Assembly: GCA_020638695.1 (NCBI GenBank)
Contig: JACKIB010000014.1
Location: forward strand, 62,001-126,000
Source of the DNA: Planctomycetota bacterium
GTDB lineage: Bacteria > Planctomycetota > UBA1135 > UBA2386
DNA: 64,000 bases
Direction: 5' to 3'
The notes beneath the pieces are model-generated. The model was not told where the DNA came from, did no database searches, and saw nothing but the letters and a program-made list of their open reading frames with translations. A program made the position numbers and the translations under genes. This document shows positions 27,920 through 36,228 of the stretch, piece after piece; position 1 is the first letter of the stretch, and every line of letters begins with the position of its first letter.

Positions 27920-28876
27920 TCAGCGCAGTAGCTCGCGAAACAACTCCAGGGTTTCCTGTTCCGGTTCGGCGACCTCACCGTCGACCTCGACCATTCGCTC
28001 CGCGGCGTCGAGGAACAACTGCCGGTGCTCCTGCGGAATCATCGTCGGATCGACTTCCTCGGGCGGCGGCGGCGAGCGGAGCCACCCCGCGACCTGGGCC
28101 TTCTCGTCTTGGTCGAGTTTGTAGAAGTCGGCCATCGCCGCGACGAAGCGGCGCTCGGGCTCGCTGATCGTCAGGTCGGTCCAGGCAAACGAGCAGACGA
28201 AGCGGAACAGCGCCAAGCGCTGGTTGCGGTCGAGGTCGTGCATCGGGGGATCGCGGAGAACGTCGGGCTCTTGGGTCGCGGTTCGCTCGGTTGCGTCGGG
28301 GAATGCCCGCCAGAGGCCCGTCGCATCGTAGGCCCACGCCGGGTCGCGCAGTTCTGCGGCGAGGCGTGAGAAATCGAGGGCGAACGGCAGCGTGCCGGCG
28401 GCGGCGCGGAGTCGAAGCCGCAGAATGAACTCCCCCGGACACGCTGCAGCGCCGATTTCCAACCGCCCGGTGTAGCCCGTGGGCAGAGCCGCGCACAGGG
28501 CGTGGACCGCGGCCACGGTCGAGACGACTACGCCCGGGGGCGTCGCCGTGGTCGGCACGTCGTCGGCGACCGCCACCTCGAGTCCGACGTCGCGCAGCGG
28601 AACCCGCAGCTGTTCGACGAGGTCGGAGAACAGCTCCGCCGCCGCCGGGTTGTTCGATTCGTCGCCGAGCAGCGCCCGGACCACGGAAAGCCCACGGAGC
28701 GCGCGCCGGCAAGCGTCCCGGATCGCAATCGGTGCCGCCGGCGCCCCCAGCGCGAGGAGCTGGCTCTGCCCGTGCGCGATCAACAGCGCGTTGCCGAGCC
28801 CGTGGACGAAGCCCGGTGCGAGGAACTCGAGCAGGTCGCCGCGGGACAGCTGCAGAGGCTCGAGCGAAGGCGTCAC
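27920..28876 (-). CDS. Histidine-kinase-like helical domain fused to TerB
   Basis: 318 residues. The GTG at 28876 is five bases after the protease stop codon. Residues 12-75 resemble a histidine phosphotransfer/dimerisation helix pair: H25 in FVHGLGNAL has the H-x-x-x-N spacing of HisKA-type H-boxes. A following alpha/beta stretch (about 90-190) looks like a degraded HATPase_c domain without clear N- and G-boxes. The C-terminus (about 215-318) is a TerB-like all-helical domain: SFAWTDLTISEPERRF and ERMVEVDGEVAEPEQETLE, with paired acidic D-G-x-x-x-x-E motifs that often bind metal. The combination suggests a signalling or stress sensor tied to the HtrA protease with which it shares a transcript. 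The role is unknown. Confidence 0.62.
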   Translation of the reverse strand: MTPSLEPLQLSRGDLLEFLAPGFVHGLGNALLIAHGQSQLLALGAPAAPIAIRDACRRALRGLSVVRALLGDESNNPAAAELFSDLVEQLRVPLRDVGLEVAVADDVPTTATPPGVVVSTVAAVHALCAALPTGYTGRLEIGAAACPGEFILRLRLRAAAGTLPFALDFSRLAAELRDPAWAYDATGLWRAFPDATERTATQEPDVLRDPPMHDLDRNQRLALFRFVCSFAWTDLTISEPERRFVAAMADFYKLDQDEKAQVAGWLRSPPPPEEVDPTMIPQEHRQLFLDAAERMVEVDGEVAEPEQETLELFRELLR

Positions 28877-28881
28877 CGGCG

Positions 28882-30057
28882 TCAGTCGAGGATTCCCGGT
28901 CGGCCGACCTCGCCGACCGTGACCATCAACGGGGGCAGGATCTGGCCCCGTCGCAGCACGGACAGAGGTGTGCGGTAGCCAGGTGGCGATTCGATGATGC
29001 GATCGTAGAGCTCCGCGGCGTCGGTCACTGGCTGGCCGTCGTAGCTGACGATGACGTCGCCCGGCGCTACGCCGGCGACGTCCGCAGGGTGCCCCTTGAT
29101 CACCCGCGTGACCTCGGCCCCGCCGCCATCCTGCACGAATCCGCGCACGCGCTCCGGCGTGCGCGGTGGGCGGAACTCCATGCCCAGATAGCCGCGCCGC
29201 ACCCGGCCCTTGCCGCGCTGGACCGCGCCGAGCAGACCCTTGATCGCCTTGCTCGGTACGCCGAACGAGATTCCGTGGGCCCCGGTCAGGGTGCGCCGAA
29301 TCAGCCCGATCACGTTCCCCGACATGTCGATCAACGGTGCGCCGGAGTCGCCGGGGTTGACCGGGGCGGAGAACTGCAGGTGCTCGCTGGTCACGCGCAG
29401 CGTTCCTTCGGTCAGGTGGCGTCCGACGTAGGTGATCAGGCCGAGGCCGAGCGTGCTGCCGAACTCGAACGGGTTGCCGAGGCTGATGGCCCAGTCGCCC
29501 TGGCGCACCTGCGCGGAGTCGCCCAGCGGCAGCGCCTTCAGCTCCTCCGGGGGATCGACCAGCCGCAGGACAGCGAGGTCCGACACCGCGTCCTCCCCCA
29601 CCACCTGTGCGTCGAAGAACCGCTGACCGCTCAGCTCCACCTTGATGCTGGCGTGGCCGGCGATCACGTGGTGGCAGGTCACCACCAGTCCGCGCTCGTG
29701 CACGAGGAAACCGGTGCCGCGCACTACTCCCAGGTTGCTGACCACGTCGGTCGGACTGGAGTAGCGCACCTCGTCGCTCGCCGCCACGCGGGGACGCACC
29801 CTGGTGGTCGGGCGCTTCTGGAAGGTCGTGATGCGGACGATCCCGTCGCGCACGCCGTCGACCAGCCCGGCCAGGCTGGGCAGCCGTTGCGGCGCGACTT
29901 CGACCACGGTCACGGGGTCCTGCCAAGTCGAGGCGGTTCCCCCCCCGAGCGCTGGAACGAACCGCCCGACCAAGGCGCCAGCGATGAGGAGGAACGGTCC
30001 GAGCACCAGCCACGGCAGCGCCGCGGTGCGGAACCATCCTGTTGCTCGGGTGCCCAC
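28882..30057 (-). CDS. HtrA/DegP-type serine protease with PDZ domain
   Basis: 391 residues from a GTG at 30057. A hydrophobic helix at residues about 12-35 serves as an uncleaved anchor or signal. The trypsin-like domain carries the catalytic triad H130 (TCHHVIAGH), D160 (AVSDLAVLRL) and S238 (NPGDSGAPL). A single PDZ domain follows at about 290-380 (GYLGMEF, then VAGVAPGDVIVSYDGQPV). Such proteases degrade or refold damaged proteins outside the cytoplasm, or cut anti-sigma factors. The gene downstream by five bases encodes a TerB-containing protein. Frame extension upstream to about 31160 is non-coding and overlaps the divergent nfu-like gene, so 30057 is preferred; it has no ribosome site. 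Confidence 0.9.
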   Translation of the reverse strand: MGTRATGWFRTAALPWLVLGPFLLIAGALVGRFVPALGGGTASTWQDPVTVVEVAPQRLPSLAGLVDGVRDGIVRITTFQKRPTTRVRPRVAASDEVRYSSPTDVVSNLGVVRGTGFLVHERGLVVTCHHVIAGHASIKVELSGQRFFDAQVVGEDAVSDLAVLRLVDPPEELKALPLGDSAQVRQGDWAISLGNPFEFGSTLGLGLITYVGRHLTEGTLRVTSEHLQFSAPVNPGDSGAPLIDMSGNVIGLIRRTLTGAHGISFGVPSKAIKGLLGAVQRGKGRVRRGYLGMEFRPPRTPERVRGFVQDGGGAEVTRVIKGHPADVAGVAPGDVIVSYDGQPVTDAAELYDRIIESPPGYRTPLSVLRRGQILPPLMVTVGEVGRPGILD

Positions 30058-30199
30058 CGCCCGACAGTCTAGCCGGGACACCCCCGCAGAGCACGGCCGC
30101 GGCCGCCCCGGATAGGATCCCGGGCCCTGGTCGGCGCCGCGATTCGCGGCCACCCCGTGGGGTGGGTGGTTCCGGCCGGGGGTGTGGCCCGCGGCATGG

Positions 30200-30229
30200 T
30201 TGGGACCGAAACCCTGCTCCGGGCATAAT
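30200..30229 (+). promoter_or_regulatory. Putative sigma-70-like promoter of the nfu-type gene
   Basis: TTGGGA at 30200-30205 and CATAAT at 30224-30229, separated by 18 bases, 14 bases before the ATG at 30244. It is the best -35/-10 pair I see in the window. Confidence 0.4.
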
Positions 30230-30243
30230 GGTAGACCAAGCCG

Positions 30244-30786
30244 ATGAACGTCCTCAGCATCCAGCCGACCCCCAATCCGTCCGCGTTCAAGTTCGTGGTA
30301 GACGCCACGCTCCAACCCACCGGTAGCCGCTACTACAACAGCGCCCAAGAGGCCGCCACCGACCCCCTGGCGATGGCCCTGTTCGCCATCCCGGGCGTGC
30401 AGACCGTCTACTTCGCACAGGACTTCGCCACGGTCACCAGTGCCGATGGCGCCAACCTGCAGACCCTGCACGAACAGGTGCAGCAGGTGCTCGAGACCCA
30501 CGAAGGGGGCGCAGCGCCCCGCCCGGCCATGGCCGCGCCGGAGCTGTCCACCGACGACGAAGCCCTGATGCAGCAGATCAACGAGATCCTCGACGACCGC
30601 GTCCGCCCGGCGTTGGCCGGCGATGGCGGTGGTCTGCAGATTCTCGGCCTGCAGGAGAAGGTGCTGACGATCCGCTACCAGGGTGCCTGCGGCTCGTGTC
30701 CGAGTTCGATCGCCGGCACGCTGCACGCCATCCAGAACCTCTTGCAGATGGAAGTCGACGAGCAGCTGACCGTGATCAGCCAGTAG
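30244..30786 (+). CDS. Nfu-type Fe-S cluster scaffold/carrier protein
   Basis: 180 residues. Residues 1-85 form an Nfu N-terminal domain (QPTPNPSAFKFVVD and PLAMALFAIPGVQTVYF). Residues 105-180 form the NifU C-terminal-like domain with the cluster motif C149-G-S-C152 (GACGSCPSSIAGTL). Full-length Nfu proteins deliver 4Fe-4S clusters to enzymes, including lipoyl synthase in mitochondria and bacteria; the operon at 19-25.6 kb holds three radical SAM proteins that need such clusters, which is suggestive only. A short Gly/Ala/Pro linker joins the domains. Divergent from the HtrA gene; 153 bases before the YkgJ-like gene. Cytoplasmic. Confidence 0.93.
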   Translation: MNVLSIQPTPNPSAFKFVVDATLQPTGSRYYNSAQEAATDPLAMALFAIPGVQTVYFAQDFATVTSADGANLQTLHEQVQQVLETHEGGAAPRPAMAAPELSTDDEALMQQINEILDDRVRPALAGDGGGLQILGLQEKVLTIRYQGACGSCPSSIAGTLHAIQNLLQMEVDEQLTVISQ

Positions 30787-30939
30787 CCAGCTCGGCGGAT
30801 CGTGCGAGATGGTGCTGGCACGGAGGGGGTCGCGGCAGTTCTGCCATGAACAGTCCGTGATGTGGGGTGTCGCTGGCTCGCCGGCCCGAGTCGTCCGACC
30901 AACCTGGCCGCGACGCAGCGCGGGTGCGGCCGCCAGGTC

Positions 30940-31338
30940 ATGAGCCGTCCACCCACGCGGGACCCAGCGCCGGTTCCCGAGTACCCGTTCCGCTTCACCT
31001 GCCAGCGTTCCGGGAATTGCTGCGCGGTGCCCGGCGGGGTGGTGCGAGTCGGTGACGCGGACATCGCGGCGATCGCCAGCCACCTCGCCCTGACCGAGGC
31101 CGCCTGCCGCAGCCGGTTCGTCGCACCGGGTGGGGATCGTCTCGTCGATGGACCGTCCCACGCCTGCGTGTTCTTGCTCGATGGCGCAGAAACCAGCTGC
31201 GCCATCTACCCGGTGCGGCCGGAGCGTTGTCGAACCTGGCCGTTCTGGCCGGAGCTGCTCGCCGACCCCGAGGTACTGCGCCGCGCCGCCGCGCGCTGCC
31301 CCGGCATCCAGTTGGATCCGGAGCTGGCCGAAGGCTGA
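30940..31338 (+). CDS. YkgJ-family Cys-cluster protein
   Basis: 132 residues. The ATG at 30940 is favoured because conserved sequence begins within 20 residues. The first cluster is FTCQRSGNCCAVPGG; the family usually has C-x2-C-G-x-C-C, but here the second Cys is Ser. The second cluster is SCAIYPVRPERCRTWPFWPE, the usual C-x-I-Y-x-x-R-P-x-x-C-R. This family binds zinc or iron and is of uncertain function, though relatives are proposed as Fe-S proteins. It follows the Nfu-type gene by 153 bases on the same strand, so a shared Fe-S role is possible. The loss of one cysteine may weaken metal binding. Confidence 0.78.
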   Translation: MSRPPTRDPAPVPEYPFRFTCQRSGNCCAVPGGVVRVGDADIAAIASHLALTEAACRSRFVAPGGDRLVDGPSHACVFLLDGAETSCAIYPVRPERCRTWPFWPELLADPEVLRRAAARCPGIQLDPELAEG

Positions 31339-31387
31339 TCGGGTCCGCTCGTGCGGACCGAAGGAACGCGGGAAGCCCGCGAGCAGA

Positions 31388-33220
31388 GTGGAGCGGAACC
31401 TCTATCTCCTGGTGCTGCTGATCACCGCCGGAGTCGGTGCGCAATGGCTCGCCGCGCGCCTGCGGTTTCCAGTGATCCTGCTGCTGCTGGTGATCGGCAT
31501 GGTCGCCGGGCCGTGCACCGGCGTGCTGGTCCCGGAACAGTTGTTCGGAGACCTGCTCTCCCCGTTCATCACCTTGACCGTGGCCGTGGTGATGTTCGAG
31601 GGCGGCCTGACCCTCGACCTCGCCGAGGCGCGTCATGTCGGCCGCGCCCTGTTGCGGATGATCCTCGGCGGCCTGGTGCTGGGCTTCGGCCTCACCACCG
31701 CGCTAGCGCACTACGTCGGCGGCCTGACCGTCGGCACGTCCGCGGTGCTCGGCGCGATCCTGGTGGTCACCGGCCCGACCGTGATCCTGCCCCTGCTGCG
31801 CGGTGCGCGCATCGCCGCGCGCCCTGCCGCGCTGCTGCGCTGGGAGGGAATCGTCAACGACCCGCTCGGCGCACTCCTCGCGTTGTTCGTGCTCGAAGCG
31901 GTGCGCCGCAGTCGGGCGGACGCCGGCTGGTCGCTCGCCGAGCACGCGCTCGGGTTCGCGGGCACGGCCGCGGGCGCCGGACTGCTCGGCCTGCTGATGG
32001 GCTTCGCACTGCACCGCGCCCTCGATCGCGGGTGGATCGCCGAGCACATCAAGAGCCCGGTGATCTTCGCCTCGGTCTTGTTGGTGTTCGGGGTGTCCGA
32101 CCTGTTCGGCCACGAGTCCGGTCTGCTCGCGGTCACCGTGATGGGGCTGGTGCTGACCAACGTGGCCAACGCCCACGTCGAGGACGTGCGGCGCTTCAAG
32201 GAGCAGTTCACTTCGCTCCTGGTCTCCGTGCTGTTCGTGCTGCAATCGGCGCGACTGAACCTGACCGCGCTGAGCGGGTTGTGGGGCTGGCCGCTCCTGG
32301 TGATCCTCGGAGTGGTGTTCGTGGTGCGCCCGCTGGTCGTCGCGACCTCGCTCGCCGGCTCGGCGCTGCCCGGGCGCGAGCGAATCCTGCTCGGTTGGAT
32401 CGCGCCGCGCGGGGTGGTCGCGGCAGCCGTGGCCGGTGCGTTCGGACCGGAGCTGATCGCCGCGGGCTGCGCGGACGGTCATTTGCTCGAGCCACTGGTG
32501 TTCGGCGTCATCATCTCCACCGTGTTGCTGCACGGCCTGTCGCTGCGCCCGCTGGCGCGTCGGCTACACCTGGCGCACCAGGACGGCAGCGGGGTGTTGG
32601 TGGTCGGTGCCTCCGCCTGGGCCGTCGCGTTGAGCCAGCGCTTGGCCGAGGCCGGCGCCACGGTGGTGCTCGCCGACCGCCGCCATGGCTCGGTGTCGCG
32701 CGCGCGGATGGAAGGTCTCGAAGTGCACCACGGCGACGTGCTGGCCGAGGAAGCGGCGATGGAGCTACCGATGGAGCAGGTCTCCTGGGTGCTCGCCGCT
32801 GCCGACGACGACGCCTACAACTCGCTGGTCTGCCTGCGGTTTGGCCCAGAGCTCGGACGCGAACGGGTGCTGCAGCTCAGCGCTGGTCGCAGCGAGCGCG
32901 AGCTCAAGTCGCACATGACCGGTCGGTGTCCGTGGGGCGAGCATGCGTCGTTTGGCGCGATCTCGAGTCGCTTCTGGCGCGGCGGCGCGTTCCGCATCGC
33001 GGTGCTGGACGAGAAGTGCGCGTGGGCGGACCTGCGCGCGGCTCATCCCGACGCGTTGTTCCTGTTCGCGCTGGTCGGCACGCGGCTGGCGCCGATCGAG
33101 GCGGTCGGTGGGGCGACCGCACCGCGCGGGGCGAAGGTGATCTACCTCGACGACGCGCCGCGGGGGGCGGTGGCGGCGCCGATGTCGGAGCCTCTGCCCG
33201 TGGCGGAGCCGGTGGGCTGA
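31388..33220 (+). CDS. Cation/proton antiporter (CPA1/NhaP-like) with TrkA-N-like domain
   Basis: 610 residues from a GTG at 31388; the protein opens straight into the first membrane helix. About twelve hydrophobic segments span residues 5-395. The exchanger core shows MVAGPCTGVL, VMFEGGLTLDL, AILVVTGPTVILPLLR and WEGIVNDPLGALLALF; the N-D-P motif holds the acidic residue used in sodium/proton exchange. After residue about 400 there is a Rossmann-like domain (SGVLVVGASAWAVALSQRLA), as in TrkA/KefC regulatory units, although its glycine loop is degenerate. The C-terminal 150 residues are soluble and unfamiliar. It likely exports Na+ or K+ in exchange for protons. Located 49 bases after the YkgJ-like gene. 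Confidence 0.85.
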   Translation: MERNLYLLVLLITAGVGAQWLAARLRFPVILLLLVIGMVAGPCTGVLVPEQLFGDLLSPFITLTVAVVMFEGGLTLDLAEARHVGRALLRMILGGLVLGFGLTTALAHYVGGLTVGTSAVLGAILVVTGPTVILPLLRGARIAARPAALLRWEGIVNDPLGALLALFVLEAVRRSRADAGWSLAEHALGFAGTAAGAGLLGLLMGFALHRALDRGWIAEHIKSPVIFASVLLVFGVSDLFGHESGLLAVTVMGLVLTNVANAHVEDVRRFKEQFTSLLVSVLFVLQSARLNLTALSGLWGWPLLVILGVVFVVRPLVVATSLAGSALPGRERILLGWIAPRGVVAAAVAGAFGPELIAAGCADGHLLEPLVFGVIISTVLLHGLSLRPLARRLHLAHQDGSGVLVVGASAWAVALSQRLAEAGATVVLADRRHGSVSRARMEGLEVHHGDVLAEEAAMELPMEQVSWVLAAADDDAYNSLVCLRFGPELGRERVLQLSAGRSERELKSHMTGRCPWGEHASFGAISSRFWRGGAFRIAVLDEKCAWADLRAAHPDALFLFALVGTRLAPIEAVGGATAPRGAKVIYLDDAPRGAVAAPMSEPLPVAEPVG

Positions 33221-33282
33221 GGACGCCGACAGCGCCGGTAGACGCGGGGTGTGGTGGGGCCACGTTCTCCCCAGCGGTAGTG

Positions 33283-33771
33283 CTACCTCGACCGAAGGAT
33301 CGCCACCGCGGCCGTGAACCAGCTCTGCCAATCACCATCCTTCGCACCGAGTGCGGCGATCGCACCGTCAGGATCCACGGCAGTCCTGGCGAGGTCGTAG
33401 TCGTGATCATCCACCTCGATGGGCAGCCACTCGACGGTCGCTTGCCCGACGTCGTCCACCCCGCACCGGAGGAACGAGTTCAACGTCCGCAGGGGCGGCC
33501 AAAGGTGGAGTTCGCAGCAGATCCGGAAGGAGTCTCCGATGCGGAGGAACTCTGCGAGGGTCAACTCTCGAGACTCGACGACGATTCGCTGCACGGTCAG
33601 CTTGGCTTCGGCACCATGGTGCCAGACAGTTCTGCCGCTTGCCTGAAATGTCCTCCCCGCTCCGCACGTTCCGTCGTCGCAAACCACGGGGGTCCCCTCC
33701 CCGTCGAGGAGCAGGTTGTGGCGTTCGACGAATCCAGCAGCGAACTTGCGCGATCGCAGCAGCTCGGTCAT
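33283..33771 (-). CDS. Hypothetical protein with dispersed-repeat N-terminus
   Basis: 162 residues from an ATG at 33771. The first 25 codons belong to an 87-bp sequence repeated at 18847-18933. The rest is soluble with a plausible mixed fold: W-H-H-G-A-E-A-K-L-T-V-Q-R-I, then FLRIGDSFRICCELHLWPP, and a C-terminal DGDWQSWFTAAVAILRSR. No family is recognised. The full frame with normal codon use suggests this is the intact version of the gene of which 18680-18922 is a fragment. It is convergent with the antiporter and divergent from the small membrane protein at 33802, sharing a 30-base intergenic space. Confidence 0.55.
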   Translation of the reverse strand: MTELLRSRKFAAGFVERHNLLLDGEGTPVVCDDGTCGAGRTFQASGRTVWHHGAEAKLTVQRIVVESRELTLAEFLRIGDSFRICCELHLWPPLRTLNSFLRCGVDDVGQATVEWLPIEVDDHDYDLARTAVDPDGAIAALGAKDGDWQSWFTAAVAILRSR

Positions 33772-33782
33772 GAATAGTCCGG
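33696..33782 (-). repeat. 87-bp dispersed repeat, copy 2
   Basis: Matches 18847-18933 with 5 mismatches and covers the 5' end of the gene at 33283-33771 plus 11 bases upstream. Confidence 0.85.
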
Positions 33783-33801
33783 CTAGGAGGTGTGTCCTGC
33801 A

Positions 33802-34209
33802 ATGGCAGACAGATTGGTCTTTCTCGCCGGCATCGTGCAGCTCGGGATCTCCGCCGTGAGCCTGGCACTGCCACGACTGCTCGGGTGGCGCGAGCAAATC
33901 GCCAAACTCGACGGTCTGTTGCGGTGCGTATTCTGGACCTACGCGGGCTACATCGTCGCCACCAATGTCTGCTGCGGTTTGCTGTCCATCCTGGCGGCGA
34001 GTTGGTTGACCGACGGCACGCCGCTCGCGCGAGCGGTGTGCGCGTACATCGCTACATACTGGGGTGCGCGGACACTTCTGCAGGTGTCCTCCTACCACCG
34101 GCACACGCCTCAGGGCGTCGGCTACCGCGTCGGTGAGGCGGCTGCAACCGGGGCGTTCGCGTTCTGTGCCGCGGTGTACGCGAGCGTAGCGTTTGGCGTC
34201 CTCTCATGA
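33802..34209 (+). CDS. Small four-helix membrane protein
   Basis: 135 residues. The ATG at 33802 has AGGAGG at 33785-33790, eleven bases upstream, slightly far; a GTG at 33790 would overlap that site. Four hydrophobic segments are visible at about 4-24, 38-62, 68-92 (with a short loop) and 108-132. The loops are short and basic/polar (LGWREQIAKLDG, YHRHTPQGVGYR). I do not recognise the family. It lies 30 bases from the divergent hypothetical gene that carries the dispersed repeat. Likely an inner-membrane protein. Confidence 0.6.
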   Translation: MADRLVFLAGIVQLGISAVSLALPRLLGWREQIAKLDGLLRCVFWTYAGYIVATNVCCGLLSILAASWLTDGTPLARAVCAYIATYWGARTLLQVSSYHRHTPQGVGYRVGEAAATGAFAFCAAVYASVAFGVLS

Positions 34210-34371
34210 CAATCCAAGAGATCCGCGCCCTCCAGCACCCGTCACCCCCCGAGAGCCTCGCCGAATCCACCCATTCGCCTGCGTCTTCGGGCGGCGACCT
34301 GCGCCGGTATCCACGAACCCCCTGATCGCCCTTCTGTGGTGCAGACTCTCAGAGGCTAGCCCGGACCCTTC

Positions 34372-35397
34372 ATGAGCCGCGCCGCCAGCGCAGCGGAAGG
34401 TCCCACGGGCCCAGCGGCATTTGCGCCCAGCTCATGGGAAGTCGCGGTTGCGGTCGAGATCCTCGCCGTGGCGGCGCTCGCGATCGGCTTCGTGCTGCAG
34501 CGCGCCATGCCGCACCCAACCCGGCGCGCGCTTGCCTGGTCACTCCCCGTGGCGCTCGTCGCCGGAGCGCACCATGTCCTCGATGGCGAAGGCGCCGGCT
34601 TTCGGATGGCTGCCCTGCTCCTAGTTTTGTGCTACGGGATGAAGGCCGTAGTCGCCGTCGAGGCGCGGGCCTCGGGGCTTCAACCACTCGGCCTCGCGCG
34701 TTGGTTGGCGTTTGCGGCGATCTGGTTCGGGATGCAGCCGCGCGAGTTCTCGCCCGTGCCATCCGGTCGTGTTCGAGTCCGGAGCCCCTCGACGGTACGG
34801 CTCGTTCTGTGTGGTCTGGTCTGGAGCGGTGCTGGGGTCGCGGTGCTGGTGACCACTGCCCGGTGCTGGCACAGCGAGGAGCACCTGCAGCTCGCCGGGC
34901 TGCTGTTCGTGCTCGGCTTCAGCATGTGCGTGCACTTCGGTCTGATCCATCTCCTGGCCGCATTGCTGCGCTCGTGCGGGTTCGCGACCGAACCGCAGTT
35001 CCACGCGCCGTGGCGTGCATCGAGTCTGCAGGACTTCTGGGGACGGCGCTGGAACGCGGCGTTCGCGGCGATGACGGTACTCGCGATCTACCGGCCACTG
35101 GCCAGCCGGATCGGCCGTGGTGCGGCGATCATGGCGGGGTTCCTCGCCTCCGGCCTACTGCACGAGGTCGCGTGCAGCCTCCCGGTGCGCGCCGGGTTCG
35201 GTGGTCCCGGTGCGCACTTCGCGTTGCACGGGGTCGGTGTGTGGATCGAACGCTGGTTCGAGCGGCGTGGCCGGCTGCTGCGGGGGGTGCCCGCGCGGGT
35301 ATGGGTGTGGACATGGGTACTGTTGCCGCTACCCCTCTTGTTTCACCAGCCGTTCCTCCGTGGAGTCGTTCTGCCGTGGCTCGTGGCCGCACGGTGA
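34372..35397 (+). CDS. Wax-synthase/MBOAT-like membrane acyltransferase
   Basis: 341 residues with about eight to nine hydrophobic helices. The segment SSLQDFWGRRWNAAFA near residue 218 and ASGLLHEVAC near 260 match the two hallmarks of the plant-type wax synthase/MBOAT_2 family: S-L-x-x-F-W-G-R-R-W and the catalytic His in the L-x-H-E helix. Such enzymes move a fatty acyl group from acyl-CoA to an alcohol, sterol or glycan in the membrane. The first 25 residues are Ala/Pro/Ser-rich. The acceptor cannot be deduced. ATG at 34372 has no clear ribosome site; the 162 bases before it hold no gene. Convergent with the methyltransferase downstream. Confidence 0.75.
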   Translation: MSRAASAAEGPTGPAAFAPSSWEVAVAVEILAVAALAIGFVLQRAMPHPTRRALAWSLPVALVAGAHHVLDGEGAGFRMAALLLVLCYGMKAVVAVEARASGLQPLGLARWLAFAAIWFGMQPREFSPVPSGRVRVRSPSTVRLVLCGLVWSGAGVAVLVTTARCWHSEEHLQLAGLLFVLGFSMCVHFGLIHLLAALLRSCGFATEPQFHAPWRASSLQDFWGRRWNAAFAAMTVLAIYRPLASRIGRGAAIMAGFLASGLLHEVACSLPVRAGFGGPGAHFALHGVGVWIERWFERRGRLLRGVPARVWVWTWVLLPLPLLFHQPFLRGVVLPWLVAAR

Positions 35398-35447
35398 GCA
35401 GTCGGTAGCTCCTCGGATCGCGGATTCGCCGCGTGGAACGACCGCGG

Positions 35448-36197
35448 CTACCCGCGCTTCACCGCGGTCAGCACGTGCGAGCATCGGTTCTCGTGCACGA
35501 TGCCGAACTCCGGAGAGTCCGCATCGTGCACCCGGACATCCGTCAACCCCGCGGCCTGCACCGAGCCGAGCAGACCCTCCAGCGAGAACAGCCGCATCTC
35601 CAGCGTCGAGCCTGCGCCATCGTGGAACACCGGATCGGAGTACACCTCCCGTCGACCGTCGCGCGTGATGTTCTCGACGACCCGGTCTGCACCCTTGCCC
35701 ACGATCCGGAACCGGTGGAGCCGCGGGTAGTGCTCGACCGTCTCCCCGGTGAGCGCGTACGGCACCGAAAGGACCGCGACGCCCCCCACCGCCAGCAGTC
35801 GAGAGATGGACTCGAACGCCCGGTCGACGGGCGGCGGAATGTGCTCGAGCACATCCGAGGCGATCAGGAAGTCGCACTTCCCCAGTTGCCTTCGCGGTGG
35901 ATCGAGTAGGTCCAGCTTGGGCCAACGATGGTAGTAGGTGTTGCGGTAGGCCAGACGCCGGCGCAGCCGGCGCGCGTAGCAGCGCGCATCGCTCAGGCCG
36001 ATGCCGCGAAGGTCCTTCCGGCGCGGGAAGTCGGCGATGGCCTGCGACGTCCCGAACAACCGCTGGGAGAGTGCGAGCATCAGCGACCGAAAGCGTACGG
36101 TCGAACCACATCCTCGGCACGACGGTTGATCCCGGCCGAGCGTTGGCTGGCTCGACGCGTTCGACGTCGAGCAGATGTTGCACACGAAGGTCAGCAC
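35448..36197 (-). CDS. SAM-dependent methyltransferase with N-terminal zinc ribbon
   Basis: 249 residues from a GTG at 36197, 31 bases after pheT, so probably in the same transcript. The N-terminus has two Cys pairs (FVCNICS and SCRGCGS, residues 6-30), a zinc ribbon often found in methyltransferases acting on sugars. The methyltransferase domain has CDFLIASDVLEHIPPP near 110 (the acidic D-V-L-E-H post-motif typical of class I Methyltransf_11/23 enzymes) and LAVGGVAVLSVPY near 137. The glycine-rich SAM loop is weak. No relation to pheT function is evident. The substrate is unknown, possibly a nucleotide sugar or surface glycan. Confidence 0.75.
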   Translation of the reverse strand: MLTFVCNICSTSNASSQPTLGRDQPSCRGCGSTVRFRSLMLALSQRLFGTSQAIADFPRRKDLRGIGLSDARCYARRLRRRLAYRNTYYHRWPKLDLLDPPRRQLGKCDFLIASDVLEHIPPPVDRAFESISRLLAVGGVAVLSVPYALTGETVEHYPRLHRFRIVGKGADRVVENITRDGRREVYSDPVFHDGAGSTLEMRLFSLEGLLGSVQAAGLTDVRVHDADSPEFGIVHENRCSHVLTAVKRG

Positions 36198-36228
36198 GGT
36201 GGCGCGTGGCCGCTGCCGTGCGGCCCCC

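Noticed and set aside
27920..30226. A 768-codon frame covering the TerB gene and the protease
   Set aside because: Only the part after the GTG at 28876 looks coding. Upstream it runs in the wrong frame through the HtrA gene.
31351..33777. An 808-codon plus-strand frame
   Set aside because: It lies in another frame over the antiporter gene and is Arg/Gly/Ala/Pro-rich; the antiporter frame has clear membrane helices.
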